Positions 1 to 7,500 of a DNA stretch of 11,974 bases are shown here, one piece after another. Below the pieces are notes generated by a model that was not told the DNA's origin, did no database searches, and saw only the letters and a list, made by a program, of their open reading frames with translations. Origin of the DNA: Verrucomicrobiales bacterium. Its GTDB lineage: Bacteria > Verrucomicrobiota > Verrucomicrobiia > Verrucomicrobiales > DEV007. Location: positions 1 through 11,974 of the forward strand of contig JAKMGR010000143.1 in NCBI GenBank assembly GCA_022424805.1, given 5' to 3'. Both the position numbers and the translations under genes were made by a program. Position 1 is the stretch's first letter. Each line of letters begins with the position of its first letter.

Positions 1-132
1 CTCTTTATCCGCCGCGTAGCGAAGGAGGGCATCACGGACCGAACGGGGGGGGATGCCCTCTGCGGCGGTATTTAAGTATACATTTTCGGCAAGGCTTGGG
101 AATTTAGCGGAGAAGTTGATATCTTCAAGCAT
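1..132 (-). CDS. Class V aminotransferase / cysteine desulfurase-like protein, N-terminal part (runs off left edge)
   Basis: The minus strand carries an open frame from an ATG at 130-132 to the window edge (44 codons, no stop). Its product begins MLEDINFSAKFPSLAENVYL and continues with NTAAEGIPPRSVRDALLRYA. A short N-terminal helix, then F-P-x-L, Y-L-N-T-A-A-x-G-x-P-P and an amphipathic helix are characteristic of the start of fold-type I, class V PLP enzymes (cysteine desulfurase, isopenicillin N epimerase-like or kynureninase-like). The PLP lysine and the rest of the enzyme lie outside the window, so the substrate cannot be named. The frame crosses a run of eight C (G8 at 45-52 on the plus strand), and the family-like sequence continues correctly only with exactly eight. 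No clear Shine-Dalgarno sequence is seen. The gene is divergent from the symporter operon, with 92 bp between the two starts. Confidence 0.7.
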   Translation of the reverse strand, partial: MLEDINFSAKFPSLAENVYLNTAAEGIPPRSVRDALLRYAADKE

Positions 133-224
133 TCCCGATTGTAGCCGAAACCCGAACAAACGCAGCACGTTATCAAGTGAGGTTTTGGCTGGTCGAACTA
201 TACTGTGTTTCCCACATTCCTCGA

Positions 225-557
225 ATGGAGGAATCGCAAGAAGGATCAATCGAAGAGCCGCCCGTTGAGGATCTCGCCGCATCTTTTCGGCAATCGAGGA
301 AAGAATTCTGGTTCATGGTCATGACCTGGGTGGCTTTTGCTGCCTGGACACTGGGCTTCAATTTTCTCTTCGCAAAGGGCGAAGAAGGTGAAGCGGTTGA
401 AGTCGTCTTCGGAATACCAAAGTGGGTCGTCTTTGGCATCGCGATTCCGTGGATGATTGCTTTGGGCCTGACGATTTGGTTTGCGATGTTCTACATGAAG
501 GACACGGATCTGGGCCATACGGATGAGGAATATGCCAACGAGAAAGGTGAAGCGTAA
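225..557 (+). CDS. YhdT-like (DUF997) small membrane protein, symporter partner
   Basis: The product is 110 residues with an acidic N-terminus, two hydrophobic helices (about 29-49 and 66-90) and an acidic, charged C-terminus. The segment F-G-I-P-K-W followed by the second helix and ending F-Y-M-K-D-T-D resembles the C-terminal half of E. coli YhdT (G-F-P-R-W, helix, I-Y-R-D). YhdT (DUF997) is encoded next to the pantothenate symporter PanF. The same arrangement here, with the stop overlapping the symporter start (TAATG at 555-559), supports the assignment and suggests translational coupling. The role of YhdT proteins is not established; a small accessory subunit of the transporter is an inference. 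I chose the ATG at 225. An upstream in-frame GTG at 177 would add 16 residues that look unlike a protein start. Neither start has a convincing Shine-Dalgarno sequence. Confidence 0.75.
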   Translation: MEESQEGSIEEPPVEDLAASFRQSRKEFWFMVMTWVAFAAWTLGFNFLFAKGEEGEAVEVVFGIPKWVVFGIAIPWMIALGLTIWFAMFYMKDTDLGHTDEEYANEKGEA

Positions 558-2431
558 TGGCTCTAATCAGTTTTGGTATCTACCTCGCCTTTGTTTTTCT
601 TCTCGCGCTTCTCGCGAACCGGGTTGGGAAGTCGAAGCCCTTCGTCAGTGAGTATTTCCTCGGGAGCAAGAGCATCGGTCTTTGGGCCTTTGCCCTAACT
701 TATGCGGCGACCGCTGCATCGGGCGGGAGCTTTATGGGGTTTCCTTCGCTGATTTATACGCACGGTTGGGTACTGGCTTGGTGGATTGCCGGCTACATGG
801 TCGTGCCAATGATCGCATTGGGATTGCTTGCGAAGCGATTGAACCAAGTGGGGCGGATTGCAGGGGCCATCACGATTCCTGAAATGCTGCGACATCGATT
901 CAATAGCCAGATGGTTGGGAATCTTGCGACCTTTCTTGTCGTGTTTTTCATGTTCTTTTTCCTTATGGCCCAGTTCAAAGCGGGGGCAGAGATCATGGCG
1001 ACATTGCTGGAAGGAGTTCCGGTTTATCAAAAGCTCGTGGTGGGAGTAGAATCGGCGACAGCTGGTCTGCCGTGGATTGGGAATGCGAGAGCGGACTATC
1101 TCCTGTGCCTGATTGTTTTTGCGATCTCGGTGATTGTCTATACGACCTTCGGAGGATTTCGTGCGGTGGTCTGGACCGATGTGATGCAGGGAATCGTGAT
1201 GGGCATTGGCGTGGTTGTGATGCTGGTTCTGGTAATCAGCCAGGTAGGTGGACTGGGAAATGCGACGCGACAACTCGACGAAATGACCCCTCCGAAATTT
1301 GTCTCGGTTACCATTGCGTCGGAGGCTCCTGTGGAAAAAGATTTGCGCCTTCCTCGCGGAGAATGGCTCCTCGTCAAAGGTGGGTATGAAGTCATTCGTC
1401 TCGGCTCCGCAGCGACGATACCCGCAAAAAGTGAAGTCAGTGCTCCGGTCGACGCTCTTTTGATTACCACTCCGGCGGAGCGGGATCGAGTGAAAAGGCG
1501 AATCGATGCAGATCTGAAAATTACCGCTTCAATGGCTTCCGAGCCGAAAGGCTATGCCTACGGAGAAGACAAAAAGGGTGTCTACGTTCACGCGCCAGGT
1601 CCTCATCGAATCAATCCGGCTGGATTTCTTGGAGTCATGCTGGCATTGAGCTTTTTTGCATTTTGGAATTTCAGTGGAGCCGGTCAACCGAGCTACATGG
1701 TCCGGCAAATGGCGTTTCGGGATACGCCTACTCTGCGTCGGTCCATGGTCATGGTGGCGTTCTATTTCAGCCTTATCTATTTCCCTCTCGTCATCATTTT
1801 CACCTGCGCCCGAATTCTGCTTCCAGGGATGGAAATTTATCCCGACCGGGTCATGCCGGAAATGGCTAACGTGCTGACGCAGAATGCTGGCGTGCCCTGG
1901 CTTGCTGGTTTGCTGGTGGCTGCGCCTTTTGCGGCGGTGATGTCGAGCGTGGACAGTTTTCTTCTACTGGTCTCTTCGGGTGTCGTTCGAGATATCTATC
2001 AGGAGTCAATCAATCCGAAGGCGTCGGAAAAGCAGATTAAGCGGCTCACCTACATTGTTACCGTCTCGGTGGGGGTGTTAGGTGTCTTTGCGGTTCTCCA
2101 TCCTCCAGAGTTTCTGCAGGACCTCATCGTTTTTGCCTCGGCTGGCCTTGGAGCCTGTTTCCTGATGCCAATGATCTTTGCGCTCTATTGGCCAAGAACA
2201 ACGCCCGCGGCTATGGCGGCTGGAATGGGAAGTGGAGGGCTTGTGATTCTCATTCTTTACCTAATCGGGTATCTTCAGACGAGAGAATTCCAGGAATACC
2301 GCTTGTTCGATCTTCATCCCTTTATCTGGTCAGTGATTGTTTCCACTCTATGCCTCTATTTTGTGAGTCGTTCGACTCCGGCTATTTCGATAACTCTACG
2401 AGAGCGTTTTTTCGGAAAAGAACAAAAATGA
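557..2431 (+). CDS. PanF-type sodium:solute symporter (SSS family) with an enlarged soluble loop
   Basis: This is a 624-residue inner-membrane carrier of the SSS family (PF00474), expected to couple solute uptake to sodium. A helix at 4-20 is followed by the S-E-Y-F-L-G-S-K segment (31-38), the small-residue helix A-A-T-A-A-S-G-G (50-57), and the family signature F-G-G-F-R-A-V-V-W-T-D-V-M-Q-G (198-212). Helices continue to a short basic tail. The YhdT-like neighbour and the sequence pattern point to the PanF branch, but pantothenate specificity cannot be proven here, so no symbol is given. Residues about 243-350 form a long hydrophilic stretch between helices, which appears much longer than the corresponding loop in PanF. 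The ATG at 557 overlaps the preceding stop and has a good Shine-Dalgarno match (AGGTGA, 545-550). The last 50 bp overlap a convergent gene. Confidence 0.88.
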   Translation: MALISFGIYLAFVFLLALLANRVGKSKPFVSEYFLGSKSIGLWAFALTYAATAASGGSFMGFPSLIYTHGWVLAWWIAGYMVVPMIALGLLAKRLNQVGRIAGAITIPEMLRHRFNSQMVGNLATFLVVFFMFFFLMAQFKAGAEIMATLLEGVPVYQKLVVGVESATAGLPWIGNARADYLLCLIVFAISVIVYTTFGGFRAVVWTDVMQGIVMGIGVVVMLVLVISQVGGLGNATRQLDEMTPPKFVSVTIASEAPVEKDLRLPRGEWLLVKGGYEVIRLGSAATIPAKSEVSAPVDALLITTPAERDRVKRRIDADLKITASMASEPKGYAYGEDKKGVYVHAPGPHRINPAGFLGVMLALSFFAFWNFSGAGQPSYMVRQMAFRDTPTLRRSMVMVAFYFSLIYFPLVIIFTCARILLPGMEIYPDRVMPEMANVLTQNAGVPWLAGLLVAAPFAAVMSSVDSFLLLVSSGVVRDIYQESINPKASEKQIKRLTYIVTVSVGVLGVFAVLHPPEFLQDLIVFASAGLGACFLMPMIFALYWPRTTPAAMAAGMGSGGLVILILYLIGYLQTREFQEYRLFDLHPFIWSVIVSTLCLYFVSRSTPAISITLRERFFGKEQK

Positions 2432-2891
2432 TCCAGCCAACGAGCAGCGATCGTGCACTCCACAGGCAAACCCGGATCCAGTTGCAGGCGACAAGCGCGT
2501 TGATGGTTTCCAGATCTTTCCCAAGGGAAAGCGCCCCGTGCTGAGGGACCTGAATCAGGCCTGTTACGCCCCAGGTTGCGATTGCGAGAAGGGCTCCAAT
2601 CAGCCCGGGTATGCGAAGCGATGTCCGCCAGAGGACGCTTGCGAAAGCGCAGGTGGTAAAAAGTTCGATTACCATGAGTGGAGCAACGACCCGTGTGATC
2701 TGATGGCTGTAATTCAAATGGTAGGATATAAACTCCGATGCGGGGATCTCGGCAAACTGCGGATAGGTTACCATCTGGACAAACCAGATGATGCCACCCA
2801 TGGCCGAGGTAACAAAGAACTGGACCAAAAGTAGTGCGAAGACCGTATTGTCGAGGCGGACTTTCCTTGCTGACGTGTCGGGATGATCCAT
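2382..2891 (-). CDS. Four-helix integral membrane protein of unknown function
   Basis: The product is 169 residues with four predicted helices (about 17-42, 66-88, 94-113 and 146-159) and a hydrophilic N-terminus. Between helices 1 and 2 lies Y-P-Q-F-A-E-I with H-L-N-Y-S-H-Q-I-T-R (58-67). Between helices 3 and 4 is Q-V-P-Q-H-G (114-119). These histidine-bearing loops look like conserved family features; I recall similar small membrane proteins in PVC bacteria and cyanobacteria but cannot name a function, and a link to DUF1772-like proteins is only a guess. The ATG at 2889-2891 is the natural start. The stop lies inside the 3' end of the convergent symporter gene (50-bp tail overlap), and its start is only 14 bp from the start of the divergent small ORF at 2906. 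Confidence 0.72.
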   Translation of the reverse strand: MDHPDTSARKVRLDNTVFALLLVQFFVTSAMGGIIWFVQMVTYPQFAEIPASEFISYHLNYSHQITRVVAPLMVIELFTTCAFASVLWRTSLRIPGLIGALLAIATWGVTGLIQVPQHGALSLGKDLETINALVACNWIRVCLWSARSLLVGWIIFVLFRKNALVELSK

Positions 2892-2905
2892 GGAGAATAG
2901 AAGAA

Positions 2906-3178
2906 ATGAAAAAGGGTGAAGTACTTTCGAAAATTCAGGATGTGGAAGATGCGATCATCAATCGGTTCTGCTCGGTAAAACGACGGCTCGAGCGCGAGAT
3001 GGAGTGGGTCGATGATACGACACCTTTTTCAGACTTGGAAATACCGATTCGGGACGAGATAATATTTTACGAGGCGCGTGGGTATTACCTCTTTCAGGAG
3101 CCATGGCTGGAACACGAACCCGTCCGCCATCGCTACCGTGTCGTGTTGACTTTTCGACCTACGGAAGCAAATCGATAG
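2906..3178 (+). CDS. Small charged hypothetical protein (90 aa)
   Basis: I do not recognise this protein. From the ATG at 2906 it has 90 residues: a charged N-terminal helix (start MKKGEVLSKIQDVEDAI) rich in Lys/Glu/Asp, then E-M-E-W-V-D-D, and an aromatic C-terminal part (E-A-R-G-Y-Y-L-F-Q-E-P-W-L-E) ending R-Y-R-V-V-L-T-F-R-P. There is no signal peptide or membrane helix. A GGAG at 2892-2895 lies about ten bases before the ATG and could act as a Shine-Dalgarno sequence. An upstream GTG at 2834 in the same frame would extend it over the neighbouring gene and is less likely. The stop TAG (3176-3178) is in the same frame as the DUF1501 relic that follows, so the ORF may be part of the decayed segment rather than a working gene. 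Confidence 0.45.
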   Translation: MKKGEVLSKIQDVEDAIINRFCSVKRRLEREMEWVDDTTPFSDLEIPIRDEIIFYEARGYYLFQEPWLEHEPVRHRYRVVLTFRPTEANR

Positions 3179-3208
3179 AGTTCAAAGATCGAGACGAGAA
3201 GCTACCCT

Positions 3209-3484
3209 TTGCAGGTTTACGGCGCCAATTACGGCCGCGATCACCACCCGCGTTCCTACACGATGTGGATGGCGGGTGGGGGAGCAAAAGGTGGAACCAG
3301 TTACGGAGAGACGGATGATTTTTCCTACAATGTGGTGCGTGATCCGGTCCATGTTCACGACATGCAGGCGACGATCATGCATCTGATGGGAATTGACCAT
3401 GAGCGGATGACCTATCGTTTCCAGGGCCGTCGCTATCGATTGACGGATATTCACGGTCATGTCGTGAAGGATCTGCTGGCTTAG
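3209..3484 (+). pseudogene. C-terminal relic of a DUF1501 (sulfatase-like) protein
   Basis: This frame encodes about 91 residues matching the last fifth of DUF1501 proteins of Planctomycetota and Verrucomicrobiota: [10 protein letters not shown], then [41 protein letters not shown] and the terminal [12 protein letters not shown]. Intact members are, as I recall, over 400 residues long, usually carry a Tat signal, and pair with a DUF1549/DUF1553 cytochrome c protein. None of the upstream 80% is present, and an in-frame TAG (3176-3178) closes the frame 30 bases earlier. The only possible start is a TTG at 3209 with no ribosome site. The conserved C-terminus suggests a recent deletion or recombination rather than long decay. 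No partner gene is visible. Confidence 0.8.
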
Positions 3485-3607
3485 AATCACGTATTTCTGG
3501 ACTGCTTTGGATTCATAAAATTCATGCAAGATGGGATATTTTGCCTATATTATGATATATCGATTCACTGTGGCTTGTTGTCTTCCCTAATTCTTCGTAC
3601 GATTTCC
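3485..3607. other. AT-rich leader of the beta-lactamase-like gene
   Basis: These 123 bases are clearly more AT-rich than their surroundings, especially around 3535-3565 (TATATTATGATATAT). They must contain the promoter of the downstream serine hydrolase. I could not pair a convincing -35 box with any of the TATATT or TATGAT candidates at standard spacing, so no promoter is called. No terminator hairpin is visible after the DUF1501 relic. Confidence 0.4.
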
Positions 3608-4480
3608 ATGAATCCGTTTGCCCAACGCGTTCGATCCCGTTTTTTTTCAACACTCCTGGTTCTCGTTACTGCGCTTGCCCCGATGGTGCATGCGGGGGTC
3701 GACAGTGAAGTCGAAGAAGCGATTGAGCACTACATCAAATCGCTGCGCGCAAAGGGCGTCATCCGTCGCGATGAGCGAACCGCGTGGCTGGTCCATGATT
3801 TCACCACGGGAAAAAAACTGGCCAGCATTAATGAAAACACTCCGCTTCAGGCTGCGAGCATGATCAAGCCTTACCTCGCTCTCGCCTTTTTTCATCAGGT
3901 GAAAGCAGGTCGACTCATCTACGGATCGACCAGCCGCCGGCACATGGAGTTAATGATCCAGAAGAGCAACAACACGTCGACGAACTGGGTCATGCAGCAA
4001 ACGGGTGGACCTTCTGCGACGCAGGTGCTCTTGAAGCGTTACTATCCCGATCTGTGTCGCAACATTCGGCTTGTGGAATACATTCCCAAAAACGGCAGGA
4101 CCTACGCCAATCGAGGGTCGGCAGAGGACTACTCGCGTTTTCTCAGTGCTCTCTGGCAGCGACGATTGCCGCATTCCAGTGAGATTTTACGTGTCATGGG
4201 ATTGCCGGGAAATGATCGACTTTACACTGACGCGCGTCGTGTTCCAGCAGGCACGATAGTGTATAATAAGACCGGAAGCACGGCGATGTGTTGCGGTGAT
4301 ATGGGCATTCTTGTTGCACGCGGACGCAACGGAAAAAGCTACCCCTATATCATTGTAGGCATCATCGAGAGCGGCCATCGAAATACCTCCTACGGCTCAT
4401 GGATCTCACGACGCGCCGATGTCATTCGCGAAGTGTCGAACATCGTCTACATGGGAATGAAGCGGCGGCATCCGCTGTAG
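3608..4480 (+). CDS. Secreted class A beta-lactamase-like serine hydrolase
   Basis: The product is 290 residues starting at ATG 3608, which gives a basic start, a hydrophobic core (about 12-27) and a V-H-A cleavage site, so export by Sec is likely. Three motifs of the penicillin-recognising serine fold appear in order: S84-M-I-K87 (S-x-x-K, nucleophile Ser), S120-N-N-T-S-T-N (equivalent of S-D-N, with Asp replaced by Asn) and K221-T-G-S-T. They match the beta-lactamase2 family (PF13354). The spacing from S-x-x-K to S-N-N is only 36 residues against about 60 in TEM-type enzymes, so the helical domain is shortened. No clear E-x-x-L-N deacylation motif is seen, so true beta-lactam hydrolysis is doubtful; a cell-wall-related hydrolase or penicillin-binding role is possible. 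An in-frame ATG at 3524 would spoil the signal peptide. The gene stands alone and converges on the large gene to its right. Confidence 0.78.
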   Translation: MNPFAQRVRSRFFSTLLVLVTALAPMVHAGVDSEVEEAIEHYIKSLRAKGVIRRDERTAWLVHDFTTGKKLASINENTPLQAASMIKPYLALAFFHQVKAGRLIYGSTSRRHMELMIQKSNNTSTNWVMQQTGGPSATQVLLKRYYPDLCRNIRLVEYIPKNGRTYANRGSAEDYSRFLSALWQRRLPHSSEILRVMGLPGNDRLYTDARRVPAGTIVYNKTGSTAMCCGDMGILVARGRNGKSYPYIIVGIIESGHRNTSYGSWISRRADVIREVSNIVYMGMKRRHPL

Positions 4481-4492
4481 AATTCCCTGCAA

Positions 4493-4515
4493 GTCGCTCC
4501 TTTGATAGGGGCGGC
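4493..4515. terminator. Hairpin between convergent genes, possible terminator
   Basis: GTCGCTCC (4493-4500) can pair with GGGGCGGC (4508-4515) over 8 bp, including two G-T pairs, with a 7-base loop. It lies in the 37-bp gap between two convergent stop codons, where a terminator is expected. Neither strand has a T-run after the stem, so it is not a canonical intrinsic terminator. Termination here remains an inference from position. Confidence 0.3.
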
Positions 4516-4517
4516 AA

Positions 4518-7500
4518 TCACTCCACCGCGTCCAATTCTGCATCGGTCCACGGTGCTGCCCGATCCTTAAATTCGCGCTGGATCGACTTCACTCCCTCGT
4601 GGGAAACGGATGAGGCTCCGTCGCCGTGTACAAAGCGAATGTAGGTAATCAGCTCAGAGAGCCGGTCTTCCCGAACAATTCCAAAAGTCTGGGCCGGTGC
4701 CATGAACCCTGCCTGATAGGTCTTGCCATCGATTGGTCCGGTCAATCCGTGAAAGAAAATCGGAACTAGCTGCCTTGGGTTTCCTTTCACTCGGGCCGAG
4801 TCCACGAGGGAGGGGGCGAGGCTCATTTCGGTTCCGGGAATGGAAATGCCTTTGCCGTCCACTCCGTGGCAGGATACGCAGTTTTTGAAATAGATCGTCT
4901 CCCCGCCGGTGATCCGTCGCTGCTCGGCATCGGGCATGTCGTCCGGAAACTTGTGACCCCGATCCCAGTTGCCGAGTGAATTTTTCCAGAGCTGAGCCGT
5001 GGCGGCGTCGAAGCCTTTTCCGGAATGGATTTCCTGAATCAGAGGCAGGTCCTTCATTCCCCAGAGGGACAGTGTCGCTGCGAATTGCACACCGGCGATG
5101 GATTTGTGGCGACGACAAACCTCCTGGATTACCTCGACAGCATCGGGATGATCGCGAACCAGTCCGAGTGAGAGGATAAGTTGTTTGGCGACCTCGGGGT
5201 CACCATCGGTCGCGAGAGGGCGGGCGATCGCTTCGAAAGCGGTATCGTTTGCGAGAAGCGGTTCCCCGATCTGAACCACGGCGCGACGAATGCGTGGATC
5301 GCGGTCGCTGGCAAGATGCGAAAGAATCGCGAGGTCCGCTTTTTCCATTCCGTGTAAAGTCCAGAGAGTATGGAGTCGACCCAGTGGGTTCTGGGAGAAA
5401 CGAGCGAGCATTGCGAGATGCGGTGTGATCGATTCACGGTCTTCGCGCAAGAGAATCTCCCGCTGAGCGGTATCGCGATACCAGCCGGAGTTACTCTCGA
5501 GATGGCGAATCAGAGCAATCGTCGATTCTTCGCTCATCGCGGGTAGGTTAGTTGATTTGTCAGGCTCAAAATCACGATGGCGAATCCGCCAGATACGCCC
5601 GTGTTGGATATTCTGATCGAGTCCGTTTTTCTGAATGTTTTCCCGCGCCTGGGGATTTAACCACGGAGCGTCCTGTATGATGCCGCGATACATGTCGGTC
5701 ACGTATAAACAGCCATCTGGACCTTCGGCAGTGGTAATGAAGCGGCTGTTGATGTCGGAGCTGCGGAGGAATTCTTCGCCTTCCGAATCTGCCTTCGAAA
5801 TCTGGAGCATGGCTCCTTCCTTGGAAATGTTGGCCCGTCGCACGACATGAATCGTCGGATCGCAGAAAAAGTAGTCACCGCGCGCATCGACTGGGAATTT
5901 ATCGCCGCGATAAATGCTCTGCCCGCAAGCGGAAGTGAAGTTGCGGGTCGCTGAAGTCTCTCCGCCGCGATCATTAAGCACACAGGAACTGTAGGCGGAG
6001 AGAAAAGTGGGCGTGTAATGTTCGGGCAGAACAACGGGGATTCGCGGAACCGGCTCAGTCGCTATTTTCCTGGGTATATCCCAGTAACGCGGGTGAATGT
6101 GGGCGGAGACGAGCGGCTCGGAATTCGTGATCCAGTAGAGGTCACCGACATCGTCGTGAGTCAGGCCCCATTGAGTCCAGTGGCCGGGCTGCTTTTCGGC
6201 AACCCATTCACCTGTGGTATAGCGATATCGTTCGGAGTTGTAGGTAATGTAAATGTGGTTATCGAGATTCCAGAGTAGACCGGAATCCTGATGCTCGACG
6301 GACTTGTCCGGAGAGATTTTTTTCGAATCACCCGGGTCGTAGAGGACTTTGTTCTCATCTGCGATTCCATCGCCGTTGGTGTCGCGCCAGGCGGTGACTT
6401 GGTAGGTGTCAGTTTCTCGGACAGCGATCCATCCGTCAGCGAGTGGGAGAATGGCCCTGGGCAGGTTGAGTTGATCAACAAAGGTGGTGGCGACGTCGGC
6501 CCGGCCATCGCCGTCGGTATCGACGAGGCGTTTGATGCGGCCGTTCTTCATTGTTTTGGTTCCTTTCCCTTCCACGTTCTGCATGTAACTACGCATCTCT
6601 GCAACATACATGGCTCCGCCGGAATCCCAGACGGTGAGGACGGGTTCTTCGACCATGGGTTCTGAAGCGAAGAGCTCGATCTCATATCCCTCGGCCAGCT
6701 CGAAAGTTGCTTTCTCTTCTTCGGGCGTGAGAAGGCAGTAGGGATTTTCCGACTTTTTCTCCTGCATGGATTGCAGTGCTTCCTCATCTGCCGAAGGCTC
6801 GCTGTCTGGCCAGGCGATCGAGTGGGCTGGTGCAGTGGTATCTTTGTCAGGACCCGGAAAATTCTCGGGAACAACAAGCGTGGTATCTCCCGTGGCGACA
6901 TATTCACAGGAGCGCGCAAAGATCGTCTGAAAGCCGACGCATTGCAGCGCCGTGGCCGTAGTCCGCGCCAAGTCACCGGGCCAGAGGTGTCCCATGCTGG
7001 TAACAATCACTCGTCCCTTTCCGTAGGTGACTTCCCAGGTAATCGGTTCGTGCAGGCCGGTGCCTCGCTGCTTGGGATCGGCAAAGGCACTGCTGAGCAC
7101 GGTCAGGTTTTTGGCCGGGCCCCGCATGTTGTGGTAAAGCTCGTCGCTGGCGTGCATCCAGACCGGAGGCAGGTCGCGCATGACGGGGTGATCGCTCGCG
7201 CGCACGGTAACAGCGAATGCGTGCTTCGAGCCATGACCGGAGTTGCCTTTGTTGGGAAGGTCTAGATCCTTTGCCGTGAAGGTCTTTCCCGTGTCGGGAT
7301 CAATCTTGATCGCTCGCCCAACCGGGGCGGGTCGCCACCCGAGTCCAATCATTTCATTGAACTCGATCCAATTTCGGAATGGGTTGTTCGCACCGTGGAC
7401 GAGAACAACTCCGCCTCCTTCTTTCACGAAGTTCAGAAAAGCGGTCTGCATTTTTTTGGGCCAGTCTTCGCCGTTGTAGTTGAGAATGACGAGATCAGCT

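Noticed and set aside
45..60. Apparent frameshift in the aminotransferase at the G-run
   Set aside because: Counting eight bases in the run keeps one continuous frame with family-like sequence on both sides, so the gene is not broken.
199..204. TATACT as a -10 box for the symporter operon
   Set aside because: No acceptable -35 box lies 16-18 bp upstream and the leader would be only about 14 bases, so the promoter is not called.
695..1273. 192-codon minus-strand open frame inside the symporter gene
   Set aside because: The translation is rich in His, Arg, Asn and Gln with no family features, as expected for the antisense of a membrane protein gene.
2906..3484. A single gene interrupted by TAG at 3176-3178
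   Set aside because: The two parts share a frame, but the upstream 90 residues do not resemble any part of DUF1501 proteins, so a nonsense mutation inside one gene is not supported.
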